NCBI GenBank assembly: GCA_964058805.1
Contig: CAXKVV010000633.1
Span: 1-64,000 of the forward strand
Origin: Schoenoplectus triqueter
Lineage: Eukaryota; Streptophyta; Magnoliopsida; Poales; Cyperaceae
DNA: 64,000 bases
Reading direction: 5' to 3'
Shown here: positions 25,848 through 38,400 of the stretch, in pieces
How the letters are laid out: each line of letters opens with the position of its first letter
Position numbering within the stretch: position 1 is the first letter of the stretch
Program-made: the position numbers and the translations under genes
Notes under the pieces: model-generated
What the model was told of the DNA's origin: nothing
Databases searched by the model: none
The model's input: only the letters and a program-made list of their open reading frames with translations

Positions 25848-26285
25848 TGGGCGATGCAGGATTTTGATCGGGGGACAATTATCGGATTATAATATCTTAT
25901 CGAATTCAAACACATTAACTAATCGGGCACTAAATAAAAAATTAATAATTTAATATATATTCTTATCTAATAAAAAATATTAAAATAATAACATTTTATA
26001 TATTAAAAATAACAACAAAATAAATCTCAAAGTAATAGATAATCAAGTTGATGAAGAAAGTTTTCGTCTACATATTTTTATATTTTGATATTTTTGTATA
26101 ATTATTTCATTATACACAATATTAAATTTTTTTTCTCAATAAAAATAAATAGATATTTCAGGAGGGCAAAAAAAATTTTTTGGAGAAGGAAAATTATCAA
26201 AAATATTACCAAAAAATACATTATTCAAAATTCAGGGGACCCTCCCCCTCCCCTAGTCCCCGGACCCTCTTGGATCCACCCTTGA
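25848..26285. mobile_element. Probable eroded MITE
   Basis: The left end gggcgatgcaggatttt and the complement of the right end (gggtggatcca) resemble each other and a common plant repeat terminus, both followed inward by runs of g. The interior is AT-rich and non-coding. No target duplication found, so the ends are approximate. Confidence 0.45.
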
Positions 26286-27319
26286 ACTGTAAAAGAGATC
26301 AAATATTATAAATGAAATACATCTACTTGTTTTCTTTTTCCTTTTTTGAAGCTTTTAACCCTAGAAGAAAACAACAATATAATGCAGAACAAATGTCTCA
26401 TATAAGAATAAGAGCAAGAACTTATTTGCTACAGATCGATGAAATACTACGCATGAAAAATTCTAAAATGCTTTTGAGAAGTATTTTTATTTAAGTTCTG
26501 GCGATATTATGATTTCAAGACTTCAATTATATTGTCAAAACAACTTGGTGGAATTCGTTATGTGTCTTCTATAAATAAAATTGTATTTGCTCAAAATTGA
26601 AAATGGACTGTGATTGTGGATACATTAAACTAAAATTATATTTTTTTATTATCTCCCAAAATATTATTATAATCATTATTATTTAAATATCTATACATTC
26701 AAACAACTGCACCCGTAATTTTTTAACATCCAAACTACTACTATTGTAGTTTCCTTCCTCTCTTTGAGGTGCATTAATTTGTTTTTACTTGATGCTTAAT
26801 TCCTAGATATTTTTCTAGATAGCATAATTTAGGGACTGGATATTTGTATATAGAATAAAATTCAACTTAAATCTAAAATATTTAAAGTATGATAGAAACA
26901 AGTAACTCTAGAACCTTCACACATCCAGTTGGTAATAAAATGGGCTGTGGAGTTTTCGGCCATCATCGTTGCATCTCAACATGGACATATCATATCCGTA
27001 CATTTTTATTTAAAATGATTTCCAACATATTTTGTGTACGTGTGTTGTTTTTAATCAATTTTCAGAAATGTATTTCCGATTCAAATAGTAATTGCCTTTT
27101 CGTGTCTTTTTTAAAATTTTAACTAAATTTTATTTTACTAAATATTTTTTTGAATTTGACGATTTACAAAATAAATTACATTTAATATTTTTTATGTTTG
27201 AGATTTATGACAGGAATATAAATCATGCATGATAGAAAAAAATTGTAAAATAGAAGACTCAAGATATAGTTAGATTATTTTTAAATAGTTTTAAATCAGT
27301 AGATTAATAAATTAAAATT
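26286..27319. other. AT-rich intergenic DNA
   Basis: I see no exon, RNA gene or transposon terminus. The start of the LTR-like sequence that follows could lie inside this stretch. Confidence 0.45.
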
Positions 27320-28148
27320 AGTGAGATTAAAGCTGTCTAAAATACAAAAATGAACCAAATCGTTACATAACGGTTTGTAATCGTCACACAATGGTTTGAT
27401 CCATTTCATTACAAAGCTCTCTGGCTCCAAACTATTATGTAACAGTACAAATTATTATGTAACGATTCTGAGAATACAGACAAAAAAACGATAGACTGAT
27501 TGTCAGATCAGCTGCATAACTGTTATGTAATGGTCACAAACCATTATGTAATGGTTAGTGCGCAAAATTTTAAAATTTAGTTTTTCAGCTCTATAAATAT
27601 GAGGGTTGTCCCTTCTTTCTATACTACTGTTCAAAACACTTAGAATAGATATTTTCAGCAACTGCCTCCATCATTAAAGAGCTTATTCAAACCTAGCTAA
27701 TCTTTTTGTCAATCTTAATCTCCTCTTTCACCATCAATACTCTTGCCTGAGATTCATTTAAGAGATTCTTCTCTTCCATTATTTTAGTCTTTATATTATT
27801 TTCTTTTTGGCCTTGCTTTTCATCTTTTATTTGTAAGAGAGCAAGATTCAACGGTTATAAAGTTACACTTCATCTAGTACATTGGCTCGACCCTATTACA
27901 ACATCAGGGGTCAAGAGTCCTGAAGAGTTGACTCATCAATAACCGAACTCCGTTATCATATCGAGCGTTCTCTTTTATTTGTAATTTCTTAACTCTCTCA
28001 TTTTATTTTGCTTGTAAATATTTTAGTTGAATAGAAATTAAATTACTTGAATTATTTTAGTTAAAATTATATTTTATCCCAATAATTTTCTAAAAGTTAT
28101 CCTACTCACTCTTTGGAGTATTAGTTGGGTTTATCAAATTTAAGATCA
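27320..28148 (+). mobile_element. LTR-like sequence, relative of the solo LTR at 57684
   Basis: A TATA box (tataaat, 27592-27598) and the 19-base word caataaccgaactccgtta (27937-27955) lie 345 bp apart. The solo LTR at 57684-59071 shows the same two marks with the same 345-bp spacing. The right end, tttatcaaatttaagatca, resembles that LTR's right end. Upstream of the TATA box are many copies of tatgtaacg or gttacataacgg in both orientations (27360-27560). The left boundary was not found. The giant retrotransposon inserted 25 bp after its right end. Confidence 0.6.
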
Positions 28149-28168
28149 TTATATTGCTAAAACACATG

Positions 28169-28173
28169 ATAAC
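28169..28173. repeat. Target site duplication, left copy
   Basis: ataac directly before the TG of the 5' LTR, identical to 57047-57051. Confidence 0.95.
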
Positions 28174-28314
28174 TGTTTACCCTTGAAAAATTTCAAGGAT
28201 GAATAGACGAATAAATGAAAATAAATTGATGATTAATGATAAATCATAAGAAGAGAGAAGAAGAGAAGGCAATGAAAAAATGGCCCACTGATCAGGAGAG
28301 GTCGCTGCCTAACC

Positions 28315-28750
28315 CCGGAACAAATCCATTAGTCCCACAATGGAATGTTGGGCATGAAGTGAAGAGTATAAATACCCCACTATCCTCTATCCACTCAGCA
28401 TGAGTGACAGCTGAGAGGATCGAGGGAGAGAGGAGATCTCTCGGGTGTCACCATGTGATTATATCTTTTCTGACAAGTGGGACCCACATGGCAGTCCCTT
28501 ATGAGCAGCTCCAATGACATGGACCTAGCCTATTTTACTAAGAAAACTAATCAACCCGGAACAGAGGTTAAGCATTAATCCCACAATGAAATATTAAGGT
28601 GAAAGACGAGGATATAAATACCCCACCACCTCCTACTCATTCGAGGTGGCTGACCCTCGGGAGATTTCAGAGAGAGAAAATCTCCTGATGGGTCAGCCAT
28701 TTGATTATATTTTCTCTGACAAGTGGGACCCACCTGGCAGTCCCTTGTAG
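28315..28750 (+). repeat. Duplicated TATA-containing block in LTR
   Basis: Two diverged copies of about 190 bp (28315-28506 and 28558-28750). Each has cccacaatg, then tataaataccccac (TATA at about 28378 and 28614), then tctgacaagtgggacccac and ggcagtccctt. They are placed like two alternative promoters at the start of U3. The 3' LTR carries the same pair. Confidence 0.85.
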
Positions 28751-29634
28751 ATGAACCTAACAACATAGCCTATCTGATGAGTCACTCATGTGACCATTTT
28801 TCACTGATAGGTGGACCCCACACCTCAGTGACCTATTATAGGAGTCAGGGTTAAACCCTAAAAATCTGCCCTTGGAGCTAACCCTAGAAAGGAGCTGAAG
28901 CAGTATAATCCCTATACTACATGAAATGATGTCAATGCCAAGCTAGCATTTTGATGCAACTAGTCATGAGAAATTTCAAATGTGATTTTGCTTTCAAGGC
29001 TGACCTGGTGCCAAAGCTGTGAGCAACCACTTAACCATGCTTTGATTTGTGTCAATTACTGATAAGTAGTCAGTTCTTTGACCAAGTCACCCTCATGTTA
29101 AGGGATTGAAAGTCAATTTCACAAGACTGATCAGGTGCCAAAGCTGGGAGCAACCATCTGATCAAGTCTAGATCTGTATCAACTATTGACATGTAATCAA
29201 CTGTTGATCAGATCAAGCCCTAATGAATATCAATATAAGTCTAATTGATATTTAGTTAGGGTGGTTTCTGCAAAAGAGAGATAATTGGCAGAGACATTGA
29301 GCTACAAATGAAATCTGGGATTAATTCAGAAGAAATAACAGGGTTTATTTGATAAAAGAATTTTTAATTCAGAGAGGCAGGGGCAAAAATGGAATTAAAA
29401 ATTACAGGGATGATCATCATGATTTTAGGGATTTTTGGTGAAATTTTCATGATTTTTGGATAAGTGGAGCTATTAAAATAAATTCAGGGAAGATAAAAGC
29501 AGAATAAATGGATTAATCAAAGGCTGAGATTTGATCAGAGCAACTCTGGGTACAAATTGGAGATAATAACAGCTCTGGGTACAAACTGGGTGCAAGAAAC
29601 ACAGAAGGAATAAAATAAGCGAAGAGAGAGGGTG

Positions 29635-29880
29635 TGCCACGTGGCAGCCTCTCATTGGGCCATGTCAGCAAGTGGGCCCCACCCTGGTATGAGTCACTGA
29701 CAAGTGGGCCCCACCTTAGTGCCACGTGGCAGACAGCCAGTGGGCCACCTCACCACCCTAGTGCCACATGGCATTACACCACAGGGCCACTTCACCCAAC
29801 CCCATGCCACATGGCACAGCCAGAGGAGGCCATCTCACCCAGCCCTGTGCCACATGGCACCATATCATAAGGCCACCTCA
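29635..29880. repeat. Repeats built on tgccacgtggca palindromes
   Basis: Perfect 12-bp palindromes tgccacgtggca lie at 29635-29646 and 29720-29731, followed by three variants with tgccacatggca. Each is embedded in a C-rich unit with gtgggccac or gggccac. CACGTG is the core of plant G-box/ABRE sites bound by bZIP and bHLH factors. A regulatory role in the LTR is inference. Confidence 0.75.
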
Positions 29881-31035
29881 GCATCAGTTAGTGAATAATC
29901 AGAGATAAAGGAGGGTGATTAAACTAATGAGCCAATCATAACATGCCATATCATATCAATTAACCCTAATCATGCAATAATCAATCATTAATCCATTACT
30001 ATGAGCCTAGACTCAGTAATCCTACAGACGGGGCCCATTGTCAGATCTATGAACCTATGGTGCATAAGCAAACTACAAACCAGTTCTATGTGGAAACATC
30101 TGCGGAGATTTAAATTTAAAATAAAAAGAAGTATGCACCTGGCGCACTCTGCACCTTCTTTCTTCTTCGCCTCGGCTCACGTACGCCAGGCGCAGGCGCT
30201 GAAGGGCCCGCTCCCTCCTTCCTCTCTCTCCTTCTCTTCTTCTTCCTCGCGATAACAGAAGAGTTCAAAGGCGCCATCAATGGAGATCGCACAAAGGGTT
30301 GAACTTCAGATCGATTGTTTCTAGATTCAATTAAAACATGAAAAGGAGATCATGTGTATCCAGTTAGGCCTTGGATTAATGAAACATATAGAGAGAAATA
30401 ACAAGAAGTAATACCTCGGGTCAAAACTTTGAACTTGTCAATTGAAGATCAAAACTTGCAATTGATGGCTGGGAGAGCTTCTAGGATCTCAGGCGATGGT
30501 GTTAGAATGATAATTGGGAAGAATTGAAGGCTGGATGTAAGAGTTGCACCAACTCACAATTCGGCCTAGAGGTGAGTTGATCAAACACTGTGATGGAGCT
30601 TGCAAATCGACTAGGTAAGAGCACAAAGTGTTGCCTGACACTAAATCAATGATGTTGAGGCTTTGAGACAGAAGAAACAAGCAAGGAAATGAGATGAAAG
30701 TTTAAAACTTGATTATAGCTTGTAATGGAGAAGAAGATGTGAATTGAGATCAATTCTGTAAAATGGAGCCGAGGGAGCATGCTAGCAGCTTATATAGGCA
30801 TAGTATAAGGCCTGAAAAGTTCTAAAAAAAGCTAGAGAGGCTTGTAAGAGTGTGGAGGCCGAATAGTGGCAAAGGGGTAAATAAGAGAATGTGGTAACTG
30901 ACTCAAAACAGCCTAACCACTGACAGCCGACTCAATTAAGTAATTAGAAAACACAAATGCATCCTAGCCACTGATTTAGATTGAACCAAGGGTTGAGATT
31001 GAGTTTAAACCGTAATCCAAGCACTAATTACCCAA

Positions 31036-31078
31036 CCAATCACCATTTAGCAATACACATACCCCTAGCTTATATAAA
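31036..31078 (+). promoter_or_regulatory. Likely LTR promoter: CCAAT and TATA boxes
   Basis: ccaat at 31036-31040 and tatataaa at 31071-31078, followed by an A/G-rich leader. The same pair sits in the 3' LTR (TATA at 52854-52861). It is the best-formed plus-strand promoter in the LTR. The alternative is the duplicated pair near 28378 and 28614. Confidence 0.5.
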
Positions 31079-33599
31079 CCCTCAGAATTAGAGACAGAGA
31101 GAAGAAGAAGACCCATAGCCCTTCAAGAAACTACCCAGAGAGCAAATTAGAAGCTTTACCAACCGATTGAACTCAACAAGTGTTGAGAGCTCGGTATACA
31201 CACTCCCTCTACCTCAATTACAGTGAATTAGAGAGCTCAAGACTAAGGAAAGGGTAAAGGTTAGTGTTGTGATCGAAGCTAATGATCTGAATCGCAATTG
31301 TACTCGATTTTCATATATCAGTATACTCTCAATACTGTTGATTGTAATTTTCTCATATTTTTTTTCTTTTACTATTCGAATTATCCAATATTTTTGATTG
31401 AATTCCTTCTCTAAGCTGTCGCCTTGCCATTTCTATCATTTACCTTTTATTTCTTTGATTGCACTTCGGTTAATTGGCTTGAAAATATAACTGATACGTT
31501 GCACTAATCGGGGTTGATCGAAGATCGAGTGATCTCTCAACCTCACAGTCATGCTTTAGCGCTGATCGAAGATCAATTGATCTCTCAGACTCTTGCATTC
31601 CTAATTGATTGTTCAAAGATTCCAATTCTTGATCAATTCATCGATTGGAATCGCGGAAAATTGAACAGATATTAAAGATTGAGATTGAATATGTATAGCT
31701 GCCATCTTTTCTCATAATTGAGGCAATTATTCACTCAATCCAGATGTTATCATAGCTGACGATGAGGTTTGATAAAAAGAAAATGTATCAATTGATTGGG
31801 AATGCAAGAATCTGTCCAGTTTCAGTGATCGGTATTGATCGTTCATTCTGGAACTCGATGATTAACACAAATTAGAGGAAATTACAAGAGTAAAACATTG
31901 GATTACGTCAATTAGGACCCAGAGTTACATGATTAGACAGGAAAGTAGAAGAATTGAAGCTAGAACAAGATTCAATTTTGGTTGAATTCATCTGGTACCG
32001 AATTCCGGTACAAGTTGGTACTTGGACGTGATAGTTCCGGCGATCCACCGCCCCGATGAGTGACCTGAGAATATAAACCAACTCTCCACATCAAGACGAT
32101 GTTACAGACAATGATCGATCTCCGATCAGGCCGCCGGAGCACCAAGATCGCCTACTCAGTGCGCATCTCAAAGCACGGGAGAGAGAGACGGAAGGAAACG
32201 CCCTCCACGCAAATCTCAAAGAGGTGCACGAATATTGAAACGAATCCAAGGGAGCTAGGCCATCGGGTGTTTAGAAAATTAAAGCGTAAATCAATCTGGG
32301 CCTTTGATCCATACAGTGCAAATCTTAATTTAATCCGGCGGCCCAGATGAGTATGAAAGTTAAATAAAAGAGCTGTGCTAATCTTAATACAAATCTGAAG
32401 GCCCAGATTGAGCCCAGTAACTAAATAATAACAGAATATTAATAGTATAAAGTAAATAAATCATTTGAAAATGCTTCTGAACTCCAAATTAACTCAAATT
32501 TGCTTCTAAAATTTCCTTATTTTTCATACTATTTTTATATATGATAATATTCCAGTTTTGAAAATATAATCATGTTGAAACAATTTAAAAGCAAAAGACA
32601 TTACATATATTGATATATTTGACTTAGCTTTGACTTGTCATTTTAAATGCTATAAAAATTCCAAAAATTCAAATAAAATTATGAATAATAGTTAGATAGA
32701 TTTTACTGATTTTTCAAGTGATTTTTCATGAAATAATAATGATGATAGTAATATGCCATAATAAATAATGAGATTAGCTATATTCTTTGATAAATGAAAA
32801 TAAATAATAATAGATATTATGTTGATATTTTCTGTAAAAAGAATAATAAAAATAAATAGCACAAAATATACAAAAATATATACTACCATGGTAATAGATA
32901 GTAAATACATTTTCTTCTATAATAAAGAATGATAATATAGTTTTATAATAAAATGAATTGCATTTCTTTTGTTATTTCTATACAAATATACAATAAAAAT
33001 ATTTTTGATGAATAAAATGCAATAAAAATAATAGTTGTAATAAAAATATAATGAATTTCATCTCTTATGGCTATTTTCAACTACTAATAATAATAATAAT
33101 AAAAAAAATCTTATATTTTTCTATAGATAATAAATAGAAATAATAAAAATATATAATGAATAGTATAATAAATAAGATAGAATATTAATAATGATTTCTT
33201 TTTAGCTATTATAGATCTTAAAAATAAAATAAATAATAATAATAATAAAAATAATATAGCTAGCTATCTTTTGATTTGTAAATAATTCCTACATAATGAA
33301 TAGTGTTTCAACATAATAGAATATAATAATAAAATTCTATTACTTTGGCTATTTTAAAAATACAAATAAAAATCATAGCCATTTTATTTTCTATTATTTT
33401 TGTAAGTGATTTTCTACAAAATAAATGGAGTTTAGAAATAATAAAAATAAAAATTCTACCATTTTAGCTGTTATAAAAATCCCAAAAAAATATAAATAAA
33501 ATTCTAGTTATTAGCTAACCCCTTTTTCCTATTATTTTTTTGTTTTTTTTTGTAAATAATTTTTCTACATAGATAAATAGAGTTTAAGAAATAAAAAAA

Positions 33600-33637
<38 letters not shown>

Positions 33638-33781
33638 GTATCTTTATAATAGTAATAATAATGGAAGATATTATATAATAGACTTTGTGCATTTTAGAAA
33701 TGAATAAATAAGCTCACATAGGGATTGTAGAGCCACATGAGAATGTTTGCACACATGATATAACCTTTAGAACGATTAGTC

Positions 33782-34260
33782 AGGACAAGAACATCTTGAC
33801 GTAGGATGACTAAAGCTTCGATAGTAACATGAGAAGATACGTTGAGACAAGAACATCTTGACGTGAGATGATTAAGGCTTCGATAGCAACATGAGGAGAT
33901 ATGTCAAGACAAGAACATCTTGACACTTGATGAAGAATAACCAGAGCTTCAACATTAACATGAAGATATATGTCAACTCTGAGGAAGAAGAACATTACGA
34001 TGTCCTAGAGAGGTGACATCTTAATGACTCACTGCCATGAGCAAGTAACTCATGACTGAATACGCTCACACAAGGGGTGTAGGGCAACATAGTAATTTTG
34101 CACAAGTAATGCAACACGTAGAATGATTAGTCAAGACAAGAACATCTTGACGCTCGCTGAAGAATGACCAAGGCTACGACATCAGCATGGAGAGATATGT
34201 CGACTTTGAAGAAGAAGAACATTACGATGTCCGAGCGAAGCGACATCTTAATGACTCGGT
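33782..34260. repeat. Tandem repeats with gacaagaacatcttgac
   Basis: The partly palindromic word gacaagaacatcttgac occurs four times (near 33784, 33846, 33907 and 34136). The first copies form units of about 62 bp. A longer unit containing gaagaacattacgatgtcc and gacatcttaatgactc is also present twice. They lie in R or U5 of the LTR. Confidence 0.8.
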
Positions 34261-34783
34261 GTCATGAACAAGTAATTCATGACCATTTGAGCTAGCAAGA
34301 CTGAACTCATCCGTCGATAAGTTTGTCTCCTGGCTCATTTCCCGAGACTGTGAGATTGAATCGTTCTGTAGTAGATTCATCCACAAAATAGTGAATGTGA
34401 ACCGTTCTGTAGGTAGGTTCCTTCACTAACACATGCCTCAATGTTGAACTGGCCCAGCGCTTCAGGTTTGACATTGTGTGTAACTGTGTTTCCTAGGTTT
34501 ATGAATCGGCTTAGTGCTTCGAATTCATGATCTAGAAGATCGGTGAGAAGAAACACGTGGGCCATATCCACCCTTCTCCTGATTCACCAACCTCAAGATC
34601 AACCGGCTCAGCGCTTCGAGTTGTATTTTGTGTGATTGGTTGTTGACTAGTTAAGATTGAACCGTTCTGTAGTAGGTTTATCTTCTAGATCAACGGAGGT
34701 CGAGTCGTTCTGTATGTAGACTCACCTCAAGCCCCTCTGAAGAGATTAACCTGGTCTGTAGTAAGGTTACATCTCGAGGTGGC

Positions 34784-34955
34784 ATAGACTGAACCGATCT
34801 GTTTGTAGGTTCGTCTTCCATAAGACAGAACCGATCTGTTTGTAGGTTTGTCTTCCATAGAATTAAGTAGAGATTGAACCGATCTATTTGTAGGTTCGTC
34901 TTCCATAGGGTTAAATAAAGACTGAACCGATCTGTTTGTAGGTTCGTCTTCCATG
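34784..34955. repeat. Four tandem copies of gaaccgatctgtttgtagg
   Basis: Four copies of a unit ending in gttcgtcttccat, with spacing of about 46-66 bp. Related looser words (gaaccgttctgtag) continue upstream to about 34350. The 3' LTR has the same array. Confidence 0.85.
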
Positions 34956-35269
34956 GACCCCTTTTTATGAACCCAGACGACCACTTGACCATCTTTTAAC
35001 TATACTATTTGCTTCTCTCTTTCAAAGATCCAGAGGTGCCTCGAGGTTAGTAGCCCAGGGTAATTAACGGTGGGGGCTTGCGCCCACCGGAATCTACAAG
35101 AACTCACAATCACTAAAAACCCCCTGAATGTGCATCCAAATCTCTCTAAACGGTAGAATCAGCCGGCACCCAGCAGATGCACGCTCGGGAGGGATCTCCG
35201 TGTCCTTCTTCCGTGAACCCATCGCCCAGCGGCGGTGCGGCGGCGCGCGGAAAAGGGTCGCACAGGATC

Positions 35270-35287
35270 TGGCACGCCCAGTGGGAC
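35270..35287 (+). other. Candidate primer binding site
   Basis: tggcacgcccagtgggac starts five bases after the 5' LTR. TGG at its start would pair with the CCA end of a tRNA. I could not assign the tRNA species with certainty. Confidence 0.7.
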
Positions 35288-35405
35288 CTAGATTCTCCTC
35301 TTATCTCTGAAAGAGAGAGGCAAATAGAATAGTTAAGAGATACAAGTGGTCTTCTATGCGCTAAAAATGTCTAATAATTTTCGAGTATTTTTGTTTTTGC
35401 AGGAA

Positions 35406-38400
35406 ATGGCATACTTCGGCAACTTCAACCTCGCTCCTTACACCGTCATGCCTGCACAGAGCCCAGAGGGCAAACTGTTCATGTTCTTTGGGACTATCCC
35501 ACAAGAACTGACTGTCTACGGCCCAGCTCCAGTGGCCACCTTCACTCCCGCAACCGTCCAGATCTCCATTCCGGACGAGGAGGAAGAATCAATTACCCTA
35601 ACTCCCAAGGGCATCTCCAGCAACGTAATGGCCTCTCCTACTGCCTCCCCAAAGAGGAGAAGGCGACCGTCCAAAAGGACAGCCTCAAAGGCAGCAGCCC
35701 AGACTGCCCGCGACTCTCAAGCATCCAGGAAGAGGGCCCTGGATGCATACCAAAACCAGTTGGTGGCTAGGCCAGCCATCCCGGTCTCTAACAAGTTCAC
35801 GGCACTCCGCATAGTGGCCAAGAACTCGGCCACAGGCCAGCTCCGCCAGGCATGGGAGGTGCCTAAGCCCACACCTCGCCCGACTCAAAGGCCTCAGCGC
35901 CGCCAGGATAAGTCTCAAACCCCTGCAGAAGCCATCTACAAGGCTCACAGGGCCCTCAAGCAGAGGAAGAGCGTCAAGAACGCTAGGTCGAGACAGTATG
36001 TCTCCCACTCTAATCACTCTCAAGGCATGGCTCAGCCGCAAGCCATTGCCTCCACTCCGAACCCAAGGAGGTTTACACCAAAGGCAACACCTAGCACCCA
36101 GCAGGTGTGGGTCCCAAAGGGTTCCCAGCCAACAAAGCCACAGTCTCAAACCCAGCCCAGCAAGGCCGGCAGATCTAACGCTCAGCCCGAGAGCGTGTTC
36201 AACCGTCTAGGTCAGAAGAGTGTATTCAGCCGATTAGGCTCGAGAATACCACTCAATAACCTGAAAATAACTGCCCCTGACCAAACAAAGAAGAAGAGAA
36301 GAACCGCTCGCTATGAAGAGCACTTCTCAGTAAACACCATCAGTATAAGCTATGATACTGATCCAGATACTGATGGTGAGGTGAATATGGTCCAGGACGA
36401 CCAGTCTCCGCCTAATCAAGCTCACGTCACCAATACCAATAAGAATAATGGTAGAAAAGGGAGACCACCCAAGAGGGTCAACCCCGAAGGCAATAGCAGA
36501 GAAGGGGAAGATCACAACGAAAACCCTGACTTCTTTGACAATGAAGATGACGTTGAAACACGTCCCGAAATGCCAATCGATGAAATAGAAATATTAAAAG
36601 GCCACATCGAGGCACGGGACGAAGAGCTGATTAGGCAACGGGAGCTAATTGCTACCATGCTAAAACAAAATGAAGAATTGATTAAGGCGGTCAAATCGTT
36701 ACAAGAATCACAAGACGCCAATTTCAAAGCTGGTAGCTCCCGTCAAGAAGGGGTCCACAGTACCAAAAGCAATCATAAGGGAAAACAACCTGTCGATTCT
36801 AAACCTCATCCACATAGAACTATAGAAGTGGAGGCTGAACCAACGGGAATATCCCGGAAAGAGATTCAAGCCATGATTGCCCAGCAAATGCAAATAGCTG
36901 GAGGTGGATACGCTATCCCTCCCGTTAAAAACTGTGGACATCCATACCCTGCCATATACGACTTAGAAGAATATCCTAAAGGGTATGTGATCCCCCGTTT
37001 CAGGACCTTCTCCGGGGAAGGCAATAAAGACCTGAACCCCGAACAACATCTGGCCCACTTTGTAGCCTCGTGCGGCAATACGGGCGGTAATGATGCACTG
37101 TTGTTAAGACAATTCCCTCAAAGCCTGGTGGGAACCGCTTTCCAATGGTACTATTCATTAGAAAACAACAGCATCAGGACCTGGGACGAGATGGCGGACT
37201 CGTTCAGGGCGCGATTTGTCATGGTGTCTGACAAGATAAACATAGCCGATCTGGCAAGCACTAAACCTAAGAAAGGGGAGTCAATGACAGATTTTATCAA
37301 TAGATGGCGGAACCTCAGCATCAAATGCGACCGCACATTAACCGAAGATGAGGCCGTCAACCTAATCATGAAAAACATTGACGGGTGGATGAGCATGCTT
37401 CTTGGTGTGACAAAGGTCAACACATTCAAAGACTTGCTCAGATCGGTATCTAATATGGAAAGGATGTCACCGCATACCGTGCCGAACTTTATGAATAATA
37501 GGCCGCAACGAGGAGCCCGAGCCGAGACTAAAGTGGCATTCACCTCGCTAAAAGATAAGATGGTCGCTAACGCAGACACCCAAAGCGGCAGCAGTGGCAC
37601 AAATGGCAATAATTACAATAAGGGACCCAGGCCCAATCTGGGAGGGAGTTCACGGAGTTTTGAATCTCTCAAACAAAAGAAATCTAAACCGTACTCCTTC
37701 AGAAAAGATAAAGTTGCCCAAATCTTCAGAGGGGCACTGAAGAACGGTCTAACCCTGCCGGCCAGCAAACGCCCGGAAGATGCCGATAAATCAGACGAAC
37801 CCAACTTCTGCCCATATCACAGAATAATAGGGCACTCAATTGAAGATTGCTGGGTCTTCAAAGATTGGGTCGAGAAGGCATACAAAAACGGTGAAATTAC
37901 TTTACCAAAAGGGTTCTTGCAAAGCCCATCAGCCAATGAGCAGGCCAACATGATCTCTCACGAAGAAGAGAAGATCCCGGGCCAAATAAGCAAAGATCAA
38001 GAAGAGCAATGGACTACGCACTTATCGAAGAAATCGATTAAAATGCTTAAAGCCCTTAAGAAAGAACCTGGCATGAGATGGAGAGACGATATCACGTCAG
38101 TGGTCCCACCAAAACCCAGGGTATATTATAAGGTGGACCAAAGCCAAGACCAGGTTCTTAAGAAGAAAAAGAAGCATAGAAGCAACAGGTCCAAAAAGAA
38201 TAAAATTGAAGAATATGAGCAGGGCAGTCCCGAGGCGATCACCCTTCAACACTTCATCTCCAAAGAAGACTGGGAGAAGTTAACCCTAGGTCAAAAGAAA
38301 GAAAATATAGATGAAGAAATAAATAAAGAAGAAAGCGAAGAGATCTGGGGTGCTTCGTGCAACATGGTATATTCTTCTCACGACGAAGATATGCCAACTT

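Larger units (their letters stand above)
28174..35264 (+). repeat. 5' LTR, 7,091 bp
   Basis: It begins TGTTTACC and ends CGCACA, and is repeated with few changes at 49957-57046. Visible parts are a duplicated TATA-bearing block (28315-28750), G-box-like palindromes (29635-29880), a CCAAT/TATA promoter near 31036-31078, an extremely AT-rich segment with AAT runs (32450-33700), and two families of short tandem repeats (33782-34260 and 34784-34955). If transcription starts near 31100, U3 is about 2.9 kb and R plus U5 about 4.2 kb. No conserved coding frame was found in it. Confidence 0.95.

Noticed and set aside
33504..33692. Poly-Ile frame in the LTR
   Set aside because: Translation of an AAT microsatellite.
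34784..34955. Spaced repeats as a CRISPR array
   Set aside because: Repeat and spacer lengths are irregular, spacers are related, and the DNA is plant nuclear.
34690..34992. Two overlapping minus-strand frames with repeated TNLQTDRF or EDEPTNRSVQS units
   Set aside because: They follow from the tandem nucleotide repeats in the LTR; repeated frames in two registers show composition, not coding.
28174..35264. A host gene or tRNA inside the 7-kb LTR
   Set aside because: No conserved frame, no tRNA cloverleaf and no rRNA-like block seen on reading; the TATA boxes are better explained as LTR promoters.
35685..36149. Minus-strand open frame of 154 codons opposite gag
   Set aside because: It is a shadow of the GC-rich gag-pro coding frame; no domain and no start context.
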